DNA from: Adiantum capillus-veneris
Lineage: Eukaryota > Streptophyta > Polypodiopsida > Polypodiales > Pteridaceae
Length of the DNA: 64,000 bases
NCBI GenBank assembly: GCA_014529385.2
Contig: CM043958.1
Span: 121,052,817 to 121,116,816 of the forward strand
Reading direction: 5' to 3'
Position numbers and translations under genes: made by a program. The notes under the pieces are model-generated. The model did not search any database. It worked only from the letters and a program-made list of their open reading frames with translations, and was not told the DNA's origin. Each line of letters begins with the position of its first letter. Positions within the stretch are counted from its first letter, which is position 1. Of the stretch, positions 1 through 12,464 are shown piece after piece.

Positions 1-271
1 AGATTAAACCTTTGATTTTGCTAAGCTGAATCTGAAAGTCAAAATTTTGACTTCCATAACACGAATTGAAGTGAAATACAGTGACCAATCACTGGAGTTC
101 TCAAGAGCTCTACTATTATTATAGAAAAATAGCTAATTTGATAAATTTTGTACAGGAATCAGGTTGCAGTTGAGAAATCAGTGGCTTGTCTGAAAGTTCA
201 ATTGAATCAAGTGGCAATTTACGACAAGTCAATCTAAGGTGAGTACTCAAACCAGGGCTTCATAAGTCTAT

Positions 272-3124
272 ATGAACCTTAGATCCGGTCGTGTAATAGA
301 AAATCAAGGCCTATTCGGAGAAAACATCAGTAGAGTATCCACTGAAGAAAGCGTGAATCAAGGCAATTCCTTGTACACAATTCCTGAACAAGTCTCGGAC
401 ACTTTTTCAGATTCCACATCCGAAATGTCATCTTACTCGACTCACTCGGAAACCGGAATGACAATGTGCTACAAGCATATCCTCTCTTTTTACAAGACTA
501 ATGGTCATGGAGCTCAGGTTTACTTGGACCCTAACGAAGAGTATGATGTTCGCATTGATGACCATGGTATTGAGTTTGAAGAAGAAGTTAGGGCCAACAA
601 ACAAGGAAAACTGTATATGGATCGAAATGGAACTCAATATGTACAAGTCGAAAATCGTGATGTGATAGACAAATGGGGATTAGAAGTAAACACTATAATC
701 CCAGATATGTCAACAAAAGAAGGACCACCAACTTTGGAATTCGAGGGATATGATCAAGTAGACTTGAAGCCTTTGAAACGGCTTAGTACGGATAATCCTA
801 GGATCGGAGTCTATTGTTGGGAAGATAGAAACATGAAAGATCTTTTATGGAATTCTCATGCTAGACTTGGAGAATTGACGGCCATGAAGATCATGTATAT
901 ATTCAAAATCAAAGATAAGGGATCTGCGGATCTACCAACTTACTTGTGTTAGGGATTGTTATAACAAAAATTTTGTTATGATGACTCCTGAGGTGGTAGA
1001 ACAAACCAAATGCCAGGGGTATTCAATACGGGATTGGATATTGGGTCAAGGACCAGAAACCACTCCAAGAGATAAACATTGTGAGAGATCATCTGAGAGT
1101 AATGTGAAGAAACCAGAAACCACCTCATCACGTAGAAAAACGGGTGACACTAAGGCCAGTCCAGGGCTACATGAGTCACTATTTCCGACAAACTGGTTTG
1201 AAGGACTGGAAACAGGACCAACTCCCAGAAGACCTGGAGTTGAACCAAATAGACGTGTCAGACCAGCTGATTTTAAAAAATGGGTCAAAAAATAAAGTGG
1301 ATCAGGGGATCCCTATGACCACTTCGCAAGCTTTAAGCAAGTGCTAAGAGCAGAGCATATATTCGATTTCCATACTCAATTCGAGGGGTTTGGAATGACA
1401 TTAGAAGGAAAAGATTTGACATGGTTCCAAAACATTCCACCAAGATCAATCATGGATTTGAATACATTAGCTCAAGGATTTGTATATGCTTGTTCTAAAA
1501 TGAGGATTAAACATAATACGGTAGCTAAAATCTACACCTTCAAACAGAAACATGGTGAGTCTGTCAGGGATTGTGCAACTCGAATGAATCAATACATTGC
1601 CAGATGCCCAAAGATGGAGATACCTACAGAGCGACTTGTATCATTGTTTCTGGACAGACTGCTAAACAAAGAACTTCATGCTATACTCTATAGTAAAAAG
1701 CATACAACCCTAGAGGCGTGTGTGTCTGATGCTATTGACCTAGGAGACAATTGTGAGATCTTCAATGAAGAGGATGTCCCTAAGGATAACCAAAGCGATA
1801 AGACTGCATCCACAAAACCAGCACAAGTGGGAACGGCTGTGCTGCGGCACCACTCTCAGCCATAGAAGATATGCTAAAAAGGATGAATGACATGATGACA
1901 ATATGCAAAATGCACCTATGAGAGGACCAGAACAGGGGATATCCCCACAAGGACAACCATTAGGCCAAAAAAATGGTGTGCAATCGAGGGTAAATGGACC
2001 AACTACGAGACCCAAGAGTGCTACTTCAGACCAAAGTATGATGGGAATGTTCAGTACGTGCCCATGAGGCCACAAGGACAACCCATGTACAGATATCAGC
2101 CTCATATGAGTCAAGTTCAAAGACCACCAATGGCTATGGAGAGACCTCAACCTGTGTTGGGACAACAACCTCCTTACCTAGGACATAATGCAGTGCTTGT
2201 AAAGTACATGCACTCAGAAGGAGCCATAGATGAACAAACATTAGTGCCTATTACAACCTATGCAGAGCCTATTCCATATACAGTAATGGTAGAGGGAGAT
2301 TGGTATAGCCCACATCCACCACCAATGGAGGAAACCATGACTTATGCTCTACCAGAGCTCGCACCAATGTATTATGTAGCTAATCAAGGTGTCAAACCTC
2401 CCATGGGAAGACCCATAATGAAGCCCAGAACAGGAAACTGTGATAACTGTGGTGCTGATGACCATTGGAAGAACGAATGTCCAAAGCCTGACAAAAACCT
2501 CAAACCAATTGAAGCCTATTGCATACAATGTTTCAAAAAGGGAGGACACTTTCCAAAAGATTGTCCTAAGAATCCTTTGAACAAGGGAAAAACTGTAGTC
2601 AACATAGTCCAAGTGATGCCTAGTAGCTTATTGGAGAGTGAACCGATTGTTCCAATCAAGGTAATCACTAGAGCCTAGGCAAAGAAAAAGAAACACAATT
2701 CCTTTGATGATTCAGAGAACATGAAAGTTTCTTCTCAAAGAATCAAAAGGAGTACAAGCAAAAGATATGAGATGAGAAAACAAAAACAACGGGTTGAAAA
2801 CGAAGAGAAAGCAAAAATTCTAGCCCAGGACAAGTCAAAAGAAACTGGCAGTGAATTCAAGGAAACAACCGTGAAATCTGGAGGATCCATTCTGGTTGAT
2901 AAAATTTTTGAGCCTATCAATGCCGCCTTGGAAGCCTACCAAGTAGGACTTAAAGAAGGCCAAAACATGGAAAACAAATGGAAAAACTATCCATCTCCAG
3001 ACATGGAAACAGCTAAGCTAGAAGCTTATCAGAATTTGGTAAGAATCACGCAGGAAATGCTCGATAAATAGAAACCCAAGCTTGAAAGTATTGCAAAACC
3101 GGAAGAGCTTGCGATAGAAGAAAC
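272..3124 (+). pseudogene. Ty3-like retrotransposon gag polyprotein, copy a (decayed)
   Basis: The ATG at 272 opens a 226-residue N-terminal region beginning MNLRSGR. A Gag core follows in another frame at about 1341-1865, with the FKQKHGESVRDCATRMNQY type of motif of retrotransposon gag domains. A Pro/Gln/Met-rich linker leads to two zinc knuckles near 2436-2575: CDNCGADDHWKNEC (C-x2-C-x4-H-x4-C) and CIQCFKKGGHFPKDC, which has five instead of four residues before the His. A Lys/Glu-rich segment at 2721-3071 ends the region. The frame is broken near 952, 1295, 1865 and 2676. The right end is cut exactly at 3124 by an LTR. Copy b on the minus strand (26705-27670) is closely similar, which shows what lay beyond. 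No pol is present, so this is a fragment or a non-autonomous element. Confidence 0.8.
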
Positions 3125-4040
3125 TGTGGGATGCATGTCTAACCTCACCATCCTATCTTATTGCAGTATTAGCGAGAACCACGATTAATTTGTCAAACCA
3201 TGGGACAAAGCTGACTCGACTAGTGCATAGAGGCTACAATTAGAGGTTGTTAATCTCTCGGAAAACAACTAACAACTCGCATATAACTCAAGCTACACTC
3301 AAGTGAGTGAAATCACCAAAAGCCAATCGCTCATCTGCAAGCAAATCACATCCGTTACAGCATCAAATGACATCTAAACGTAATGAAACTTCTAGGAAAA
3401 GTTTATAAGACCTAGGCACACATGTCTATGGCCTCAAATCCCACTTTAGGTCAAGTTCCAAAATCACGATTACAGTGGATTTTTGACCTAGTTTTTTTCG
3501 ACCCAGTATGCATCTAAATGCTTAGCAATGATGGCCCAATACCCCGCCTATACTTAGTTTTTGATTTAAACTTGTAAATTCCTATTAATGATGAAATTAG
3601 GCTGCGGGTCGACAACGCCAAAAGCTACAAAATACTGTGAATGGATTATTTCAATGCGTAGATCTCTTACCTGCGATTGCAATGCAACAAACAAATTCGC
3701 AATGTGACAACCGGGGAGGAAGTAGGAAGCGCAAGAAGGAGAGAAGTGAGCGCCGTTAGCTCACGTTGTGTATTTCTTATCCAAAAACTTATCAAAAACT
3801 TACAAAAATTGGCTTTTATACCTTAGCCAAGGTTTTTGGGTGGTCAAAAGTAATAATCTAGAGTTCTACCAAAGCTGGGAATTGAATGGCTGATACAATA
3901 TTGAAGCTTGTAGCCCCGGCTCATTAATTACAAGGTTTACCAAGAAAATAGGAGTTACAGTATTCCCAATTTATCAAAATAATAACTGTTTTACAAGGAG
4001 AACTCCGAAAAATGGTGTCCACGTTAGCTTGCTGCTAACA
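3125..4040 (-). repeat. LTR (3' LTR of a minus-strand LTR retroelement)
   Basis: The segment begins TGTGGGATGC and ends GCTAACA on the plus strand, giving TG...CA ends. It starts directly after gag copy a (GAAGAAAC), where copy b instead continues uninterrupted, so 3125 is an insertion boundary. Read on the minus strand, a purine tract (4041-4057) lies immediately upstream of TGTTAGCAGC, as expected for a polypurine tract next to a 3' LTR. The matching 5' LTR was not found in the 7.8-9.9 kb stretch. Confidence 0.65.
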
Positions 4041-4057
4041 TTCCCCCCTTCCCCGCC
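4041..4057 (-). other. polypurine tract
   Basis: On the minus strand this reads GGCGGGGAAGGGGGGAA and abuts the LTR start TGTTAGC. It is the expected primer site for plus-strand DNA synthesis of the minus-strand element whose ORF ends at 4080. Confidence 0.6.
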
Positions 4058-4079
4058 TGTGTCGTCCCTTGACACAGCT

Positions 4080-7000
4080 TTATGGGCTGAAGTAATCTTT
4101 GGGTTGACGATAGGCGAGGCGGTCCTTCAGTGCTTCCAGTGGCTTTTCGTATCTGATTTTGCGTTCTTTGTCTGGCACTTGCAAAAACTGCATGGTGACT
4201 TTGTTTTTCATTTCCACTGTGGAGTATCCAATAAATCTTGCGGTGAGGTTGCTTATCACCTGCGCAAATATCTTTGTTGGCCAGGTGAAGAAGCTAGTGT
4301 AAAATGCCTCCTCGAAAGCTAGAGTATTGTGCGAGGGCAGAAACATGCATCGGGCATAAAAGCCATAAAGAACTTCCTCTAAGGGCTGCCCACTTAAATC
4401 ATAGCAAAGACCTTTGTTCCCTTCCAAAAATGAGAGCCAGGGGACTCCTGTATGCAAGTAAGTAGCATCCGGCGGATTTTATATAGCATTGCGCAAGAGA
4501 GATCTGGAAGACTTTTGAAGAATGTCATGGCACCCGTTAAGGATTTCACCATGTATTCTTCTGTTGCTTGGCCTCTCTCTAGAGCTGGAAACCTGGGAAA
4601 GTTGAGCCATGTTGGCCTCTTCTTCTGCAGTGCTTCATGTGCTTGCCATGTTCTTACTCGAGGTACAAGACAAAATGTTGGATCTTTCTGTATGGCTGCA
4701 CGTGCTCTCATGAACAGAATCAAGTATCTTGGATTCTTGTTCATCCAGCTTAGCCTCCACTTCGGGTGCTCTTGATCTGCACCATCTTCTTGCATATCCT
4801 TGTATAATCTTTCATTTACCTGTAAGAGTTCTACCTTGATGAGAGGGTATGGCAGGGATTGTTGGTGCCATTGAGCATTGATTTGATTCGGAGTGAGCTG
4901 TGTGACGTTGACAGAGTGTAAAACTCTCAACTCCCAATCCATAGCTGCCTTCCACTGCTCATCTACCTCCAAGGCGATCTTCTCCTTCAGTGCATCTTCT
5001 TCAGCCTTTGACAGCTGGACAATCAGCACGGTGTCTTCCTCTGTGATTTGGATTTGAAAATATTCTCCCCCACTCGGCTCTGCTGTAGACTGCGTCTCAA
5101 AGTTAGCAAATGAGATCGAGGGGATTTTCACTTGGGGCGGCTCTGAAGTGCTTGCCTCTTCTTGTATATTTGGCTTTCCGTCTTTGAGGAGCTGATTTAT
5201 TCTTTTCAGTTCTGCAATTTCCTTAAGGAGATCCTCCTCTCTTTGGACCCGCATGAGTACCAGGTCTCTGCGTTCTGACTACTCCAGCTTCAACTCTAGC
5301 TCTAAATCTCTGTTTTTCTTTTCAAGTGCTTTATACACCTCATCTGTTCCCTTGATCGAGGCCACGGTTGGATTTTCTCTTAATTGCCGCAAGAAGGTGG
5401 CCTGATCATTAATTCTTTGTTCAGAATACTGCAGAGATACGTTTGCTATATCTAATTGTACTTGAATCTTCTGAGCTGACAGAGAGGTTGTAAGAAGTTA
5501 CTTTGTCACTTCTGTCAACTGATCATTTTTCACTTTGTAGGCATCAGATAACGTAGTCAGGAGGTCACTTAATTCATCCATTTCCTTTTGTTGGCTGTCC
5601 CTGGCTATCTGATGTCGTTCTGCTTCAGTCTTTAGCTCTTGTACTTGCCTTTGGAGATCAGTGATAGTAGCCATGCGGTCATCAAGCTCGTCGCCTTGAA
5701 GAGCATCGATGACCATTTCTAATTCTTTGGCTTTAGTATTGCGGTTAAAGGTTGCTTAGCGGAGTTTCTCCGTCATCATTTGCATCTACCTTGCATAATC
5801 GTTGACTTGTAGAATGATTCATCATTGGACTGCCTCTCCTCCTGTCTTGCAAGTTGAGATGTGCCAGCAGCTTCTTGTGTCGCTTCTTGCTATGTTGTTA
5901 TTGCTGGTGTTTCTATAGAGATGTTTGCTTTTCCTTTTCCATCCTGAGGTTTTGAAACCTCGGTAGTTTCTCGCTGAGTGGAAACAACCTGTATAGTCTC
6001 AACCCTTACAATTTCTTTAGTTGTAGGCCTTTCTGCCTTCTCAGTCTTGGTTTCTTCCTCATGTGTAGTGGTTTGCTCTTTTTTTGTATCTTGCTCTTTA
6101 TCAATTTCATCCGCCTCCTTGTGAGTATCCTCAGCTATCTGTTCCGGTGCTGGTTCAACTTCCTTTTCTTCATGTTTCTCAGCGTGGTTAGTTTGTTGTG
6201 TAGCTTCCATTTGGTGGGTGAAATCAGAATCTTTTTCCTTGTCGGTCTCGGCCTCTTCAGTGGTCTCTTGGCTTGGCGGTGATGATGGTGGAGTGGGCAT
6301 GGACTGGTCCTGTTGTTCCGATGGCGGTGAGGTGGGTCGGGGAGATGCCTGGCCTTGCTCTTGAGTTGCTGCTTCCTCAACTTTCTTGGCCGCTTCTTCC
6401 ACCTCTTTCAGCTTCAAGGCCTCTGCCTCTTGGTACATTCTTTCTAAATGATCCTTGGGATCCTCGGCCTCTTTCCTTGAATGATGTTTTGTTCGAAGTC
6501 CTTTCAAGCCGGTGGGTACCCACTTTTCTGGGTCTTTTCCCTGCGCTTGTCTAGTGCGTTGATACGCCTGTTTTTCTCTTTCAAATATCGCTTGCTTTTG
6601 AGCTGGCTCCTCTTGGTGGGCAGCCACAACTTTCCTCTTCATCTCTTCCCGCCTAGCTCTTTTTTCTTTGTTGTGTCAGAGCTTTCACTGCTGTGCTGCT
6701 CTGATGAACTATCATCGGATTCATCACCTGATTTAAATGATTGCTTACCAGATCTTGTAGATCTTGGAGAGGGTTGAGCTACCAAAATCTATGTGTTCTG
6801 ATTCGGGGCAGGCGGTAGGTTGTCAGCCATGCCGATGGCATGATAGGCTATTCTGGTCAATACTTCCGGTGCGCCCAAGTATGTTATCTTTCCCTCCTTC
6901 TTGGTGGCCTTCAATGTTGTCAACACATATTGCACGTGGTCCACAGGTTCTCTGGTGGTTGACTTCAGAACTTGTGTAAAAGTGGTGGCCATGGCGTGAT

Positions 7001-7751
7001 TTGGTGTCGTGTACCTTGGTGGCCTTTTCGCTAGGAAATGGAAATGTTGATGGTACAGATGGGCTGGCTCTTCCACCTGCTTGTGGATGAGATCGGAAAA
7101 TGTAGCCGCAACTGTTTCCTTTGTAAACGTGCCTGCTCTTTTCCTATCTCTTGCCCGCATGGTCATCCCTTCAGTGGGAAATCTGAGTGCCTCTACCAGT
7201 ATTTCCTTTGTAATTACAACCTCTACCTTATTTCCTTGGTTGTCTGAGATTTGGGCAGTTCCGTCTTCTTTGATGGTGGACAGAAGCTCGTAAGCTTTTT
7301 GAAAGTCTACTCCGCACGGCTCTTGTTCATAGAAGTGTCGGAGTCCCAACCTGCGGTTAGCCTCTTTGGTTCCTAGCTTTGCAGCTACATCATAGACCTC
7401 TTTACGCAAGAGATGCAACTCCACGGGATGCCCTTCTTCACTCTTAAACCTGCCAGTGAAGACTGTGGTGTGGTGTTCTTCTAACTGCTCTTTAGAAAGG
7501 TAAGATACCTTTGCTGCCTTTACTGACTCGGGGTCCAGTGATACGGGGGTAGCTCTTGCAGTTTCTCCTTTTGGTTTAACTTCTTCTTGGCTTTCTCCGT
7601 GGCTTGCATTGCTCCTGTTCAGTGAATAGAGTGCAAAGTTAGCAGAGTTGTCAAATTTTTCTCCAGAATGTCCTTTTAGACTGAAATGCTGATAATCTGG
7701 TCCAGATTGCTTCAAATCAATTTTGGAATAAGCAAAGATGCATAAAATCAT
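4080..7751 (-). pseudogene. LTR-element protein, coiled-coil rich, no pol recognised
   Basis: Four minus-strand blocks (7751-6789, 6642-5890, 5716-5498, 5254-4080) read as one decayed protein of roughly 1,150 residues. The N-terminal block contains an ITKEILVEALRFPTEGM segment. It resembles the conserved core of plant transposon-associated proteins in which a short ITxxxIxxxLxxPxxG pattern recurs; this is a memory-based family hint. The middle block is extremely rich in Glu, Lys, Thr and Gln, and the next ones look like coiled coil (heptad-like Leu/Ile in DRMATITDLQRQVQELK). The last block is globular (WPTKIFAQVISNLTARFIGYS). Blocks are separated by stops and small frameshifts. No protease, RT or integrase motif was seen. 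Its position next to the LTR and polypurine tract supports a large non-autonomous retroelement. Function unknown. Confidence 0.55.
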
Positions 7752-9865
7752 GCAAACAAAACTGTATGGTCAAAACAAAAGTTTGCAACCAAAGTAAATA
7801 ATCGCAATTATTTACAGCTGGGAAAAATTTCAATTTTTTTGCAACCTTGGCTTTACAGGCTTGAAGTATATGCCAATTACATGCTTTGAGGGAAATATGG
7901 GCTCATTTGGATGTACACGGTGAAAATGGTACCAGATTTTGGCTTTAGGTCTCTGAAACAGTAGATATGAAGGAAATTTGAGATTTTGAAATCCAAATCG
8001 ACTCAAAATTGGCTAGTGGGCTTATCACAATATGTACTTTGGATGTATGATGACAAAATATCCAATTTGCCCCATTTTGTCCAAAAAGTAAATAATCGCG
8101 ATTATTAACTTTTCTTCCAAAATTGACATTTTTTGACATAGACTGGTTCTAGGCATGGTATAGACCTTGGGCATGAATTATGAGGTGATTTGGATCAAGA
8201 AAAGTTATTCATAACCCAAATTTTGGCTTACACAGACTTCTTTGCGTTTTTTGGTAATTTTGCAAGTAATGGGTGGTCATTTTGGCTCATACTTGATTTT
8301 TGGCTTGTAACAGATGTGTACACATGATAGGTGAGGTGAATTGACAATTTCCAAGCAAAAATGTTGCAAAAGTAAATAATCGCGATTATTTACTACAGTG
8401 TCAAAAACTTTGCATTTCACATAAATTATGACCTAAACATGTTTCATACACCTTATACAAGTCCTAAATTGAATTTGGTCAAGTTTGGTCATGCCGGCAT
8501 CACTTTGTGCTCTTTCGACTCTGAATTCACCGTTTGTTGTGATTACTCTGTCTGGTAGGTTGGTCGGTCAACTTTGAGGCTTTGGACTTGTCCGTAACAT
8601 CATCATGAAGCTACCTGTTCAATTTTGGCTCATTTGGAGTCAGTTTGGCATCGTATGTCGAATTTGACGCTTTGTAACCTTCGAGCCGTTTTCCGCTTTT
8701 CGAGGGCTTTACTTGATGGATTTCTCCAAACCAATCATATACATTGTATATGAACCTCATTAGCAAGCCATCTGTGGAGTCAGGTCGGAATTTTGGCTTT
8801 TTCCAAAAACCCTAATTCACTACTGAGGACCCGCTTGACCCCAGCCGAATGATCATTTGATGGTATGGAATGGTTCTATTATGTTAGGGCATGCTATGGT
8901 TCAAATCCCATCCGATTTGGTCAAGCTGGCAGGCTGCTATGGTCACTTTTAGGTCGTAGGTCTTCGTACACTGCTCGGCTTCTAGGGTTTTTTTAAGGGC
9001 TTCAGACTAGCTACCAGCCGTACAAAATGGATCATTGATTAGTAAGGAACTTACCCCTCATGTCTCGTGTGAGACGGCGCTGAAAAATGTCAACTGTGGG
9101 CTCCAGAAATGACGCGAGAAAGAAGCCGAAATGCTCTCTCTACAAAGCTCCAAGTGGAAATGAGGTGGTTTTAGCATAGGCTGGATATCTATACGTGGAC
9201 TTCCCAAACCAATTTTACCCAGATTCCCCTGTTAGTCCTATTAGGCCATGAAATCTATGTTAGGCTCAAAAATTTCCAAAATCGGATTCCTGTAGCTCAT
9301 TCTACAAGAATTTTGCAAAAGTAGGCTTGGTCGCCTAATTTGGCCTTCGCGCTTCCATCTTCTGATTTCGTTGAAATTTTTTGTGCTTGTCCGACTTTTC
9401 TTTCTGATTGCCATCTTGTCTTCCGTTTTTCCATCTGAGCTTCCTTGCTATTTATTATTAAATTTTGATCTTTTTTTTTGAAAAAAATCAAAGAAAATAG
9501 AAAACTACTCTAAAAAAGCAAAGTAAAAATCCAATAATTAATTAAATCCCTTGAAAAACACAGCTTTATCATTTTTTGTTGGATTTCTCCATTTTTAAGC
9601 CTCCTTTCCAACAAAAATGATGAAAAATATCCAAAAAATGACTATTTTTGATGATTTTCTGATAGTATATACACTATTTACACTCATCGGGAAGATATTA
9701 TCAGTGAATTTTCCCTTGTTGATGAGTTATAAGGCATTATTAGGTAATTTTGCAAAAAATCCACGTTAACATGAAACTTTTTCCTGCCTCTTCAAACATT
9801 GCCCCTAATTACTTAGTATTTAGTAGTACCCTTCTACCCCTCCTAGATGGCATTCTCCGAGACGA
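7752..9865. other. non-coding AT-rich stretch between retroelement fragments
   Basis: No supported gene. The stretch probably holds the 5' leader of the minus-strand element ending at 4080, and possibly a missing or unrecognised 5' LTR. It contains three spaced palindromes (7794-8394, listed separately) and A/T-rich runs around 9470-9700. Many TTTGGTCA- and TTTGGCT-like words recur, suggesting degenerate internal duplication. Confidence 0.5.
7794..8394. repeat. three periodic 22-24 bp palindromes in degenerate ~290 bp units
   Basis: The perfect 24-bp palindrome at 8371-8394 has the half-site AGTAAATAATCG followed by its reverse complement. Slightly degraded copies lie at 8087-8110 (one base lost or changed in the right arm) and 7794-7815 (CGCAATT in place of CGCGATT). 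Spacing is 293 and 284 bp. Sequences between them share only scattered words, so the palindrome is much better conserved than its surroundings. Confidence 0.8.
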
Positions 9866-11137
9866 CTACGTGCATGGGTCGAACAATTTGTGTCTATGCA
9901 TAGCCGTGATTGGATCTAGCATGATATGAAGATCAATGCAATCCAACTCAATATGTTGTGCAAGAGCTGGGTCTTGAGTACATAACTCAAGGGTTTCCGA
10001 TGTCGAGGTTTGTTGTTGATGTCTTCCAAAGAGCAAATCTTGTAGCCTTTGTGCTCTCTGTTTGATAGTACCATTAGGGTGTTTAAGCACGCTGATTGCT
10101 TGAGCTGTTGGGAGCACTTAGACGGTTGTTGAGCTTTTTCTCGCCATTGGTAGCTCGGTCTGCTTGGTGCATGGTTTTTGAGACTCTGTTGAGACTTATC
10201 TTGGCCACTGTTTGATTGGTTTCGCGTTGTGTGAGGAAGATAACTGCTCCTTTTTCTTCCAAATCTTTTTCATGTTAGGTTCCTTATTCATAGATGCTCG
10301 ATTTTGTGCTCGAATCCTTGGAACCGTCTTTTGTTTCTTTGGTGAAGTTTTAGGTACCCAGATCTGATTTGGTTTATCCGCAAGTTGTGCTTTTGGTACC
10401 CAAATTTTCCTGACTCCTTGCATGCTACTTGTAGCATTTGTTTGTCTAGGGGATGGAGAAGATTTACTTCATGGATTGGTCCTCTGATTGCATCTTTTCC
10501 ATTCCTCTTTGCTTGGTGCAATAGGAACAATGAGTTGCCCTCCTTTAGGTGATAGCTTTAGCTGATTTGTATCCCAATCTGGTTCTGCTTTGTATGTACG
10601 CATCCAAGGAATGCCAAGAACCATCGTCTCATTCATGTGTTCATCTGGCAAACATACAAACTGATGCGGACATGAGCACCCATGTACTACCACGTTCAAG
10701 TTCACTACTCACAATGTTGGAGTTGGGTTCTTGTTGCATCCTTTGATTGTTGTTATTCCTGCGGTCAATGCTTGACTTGTTGCTTTCTTGTATGTGGAAT
10801 AACTGACTGCATTCACTCTAGCTCCTGTGTCTACCAAAGCATTGGTGCTATGATTGTTGAGGTGTACTTTGATGTGGAGATCCATTCCATCAAACCAGTC
10901 GTCATCTGTTGAAACTGCGTCTTTAGGTAATTCCCATTGTTGATCATCTAGTTCCAAAGTGTTGATGGGAATCGGTATCTGTTGATTCTTGAGAGCAGCT
11001 TTACGCTTGAGCACCCGAAGTCTAGCTTCCTCCTGGTCTTCATCAATAACCTGTTGTCACTTCATCTTCCTTTGTTTGGCTGCATGCATTCTCTCTAGCA
11101 ATTCATCGGTTAGTGGAAAATTGTATTTCTTTAAACG
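9866..11137 (-). pseudogene. retropepsin (protease) region of Ty3-like element copy b
   Basis: The minus strand encodes an aspartic protease. The stretch STNALVDTGARVNAVSYST carries the catalytic D-T-G-A triad, and LGIPWMRTYKAEPDW gives the C-terminal hydrophobic-hydrophobic-G-x-x-W motif. A Lys-rich lead-in (LTDELLERMHAAKQRKMK) is followed by a stop. Downstream, the motif KIWVPK...QIWVPK is repeated in a Lys/Gln-rich tail, and coding potential fades near 9866. Frameshifts lie near 10700 and 10470-10290. The region is the continuation of gag copy b (26705-27670), separated from it by the Tat gypsy insertion. Retropepsins mature Gag and Pol of retroelements. No RT follows on the left. Confidence 0.7.
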
Positions 11138-11637
11138 ACATCCCCCTCCCCCCCCCCCCGGCCCGCGGATATATTCCCCCCCCATTGACTTAGTTGTCCT
11201 TCGTCCTTAAGCCCATGCAAGACACACACCCTCCCCCTCTCCCTCTCACCCACACAAACCGATGCCCCGCCATACCCCCTCTCTCCCTCACTCTCCCTCA
11301 CACACTCTCTCTATCCCTTATCCCCTCACCCCTCACCCCTCACCCCTCCCCCTCTCCCTCTCCCTCTCACGGCACGGCAGCACACCAACTCTCTCTCTCT
11401 TTCTCATCCAGATGCCACCAGCGCGCAAAAAAATCTCTCTCTCTCGCCTTGCGGCAGCAGCGCTATACTCACTCACACACACACACTCTCCCATGCGCAG
11501 TACGTAGCCCACACACCCACACACACGCACCTTGCGGCAGCAGTTGAAACACACACACACACACACCCCACCACACACCTTCCCCCCCCCCTCCTTCCGC
11601 CATGCGCAACAGGAAAAAGAAAAAAGAAAAAATATAT

Positions 11638-11691
<54 letters not shown>

Positions 11692-12195
11692 TTATATAAA
11701 CTCCCCCCCCTTTCCCGTGTTCCCACGCACGCATGCGCACATACATATACCTATACGCACTCACCCGCAACCACACTGGGATTACCATAATCCAAGCAGC
11801 CAACACCTATAAATTGGCACTGAGAGGTCAGTATCGAGGGGGGGGGGGCAACTTATGTGGAGCCAAGCATTGGGTAGAGTGTAGTGGGAGGGATTGACAC
11901 CATCACCATCACGGGGAGAGGGTTTAGGGTCTTGTGTGTTGGGTTTGCCTTGGAAATTGCACCATGTGAAGGGACTCACACCCATCTCTCGACTCCAATG
12001 GTCGATGCACACACGTATGGACGCTCTTGGCAATGAACATTTGCAGTCATTGAATCTCCCTAGAGAACGCACCAAGTAGGTTGCACCATCTCTTTCCCCT
12101 ACCTCTCTACCACCACGGCATGCCACCTTGTAAATATTGCAGAAATAATTCACCCTCACACCCCCAAGGTTTTTTTCATCAATTGCGAGTGTTCT

Positions 12196-12231
<36 letters not shown>

Positions 12232-12387
12232 GCTTGCGGTGTTCATATCATCGTGGGTTTTGCGTCCTAGCCGCTCAAAGCTAGGTGGTGCCCCCTGTTC
12301 GCTTTACCATGGCAGGCTTGAGGCGAGCCATTCGCCCCCTGGCGTTTTAGAGGTCGTCGGGGTTCGGGGTCCGCTTTGCGTCCATCA
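11138..12387 (+). repeat. 5' LTR of the Tat gypsy element (left end missing)
   Basis: Matches 25040-26704 from the GGCCCGCGGATATATTCC region to the shared end GGGGTCCGCTTTGCGTCC. It lacks about 470 bp at its left end and about 435 bp internally relative to the 3' LTR. It contains CT/CA tracts, a (TA)n run near 11635-11680, and a (GT)n run near 12199-12228. A possible primer-binding site follows (TTTGGTGCCCCCACGG, 12388 onward), with the tRNA unassigned. Confidence 0.75.
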
Positions 12388-12464
12388 TTTGGTGCCCCCA
12401 CGGAGTAGGGATTTTCTAAGACCCCTTTAGTTTACAATGCTGAAAGTGACGCCCACTATCAATC

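Noticed and set aside
7794-8394. CRISPR-like regular spacing of a short palindrome
   Set aside because: Only three copies, spacing near 290 bp, plant-like context and no cas genes.
11194-11806. Pro/Ser/His-rich open frames within the Tat LTR (also 24806-25700)
   Set aside because: They follow C-runs and CA/CT repeats, lie within LTRs, and occur in several frames at once.
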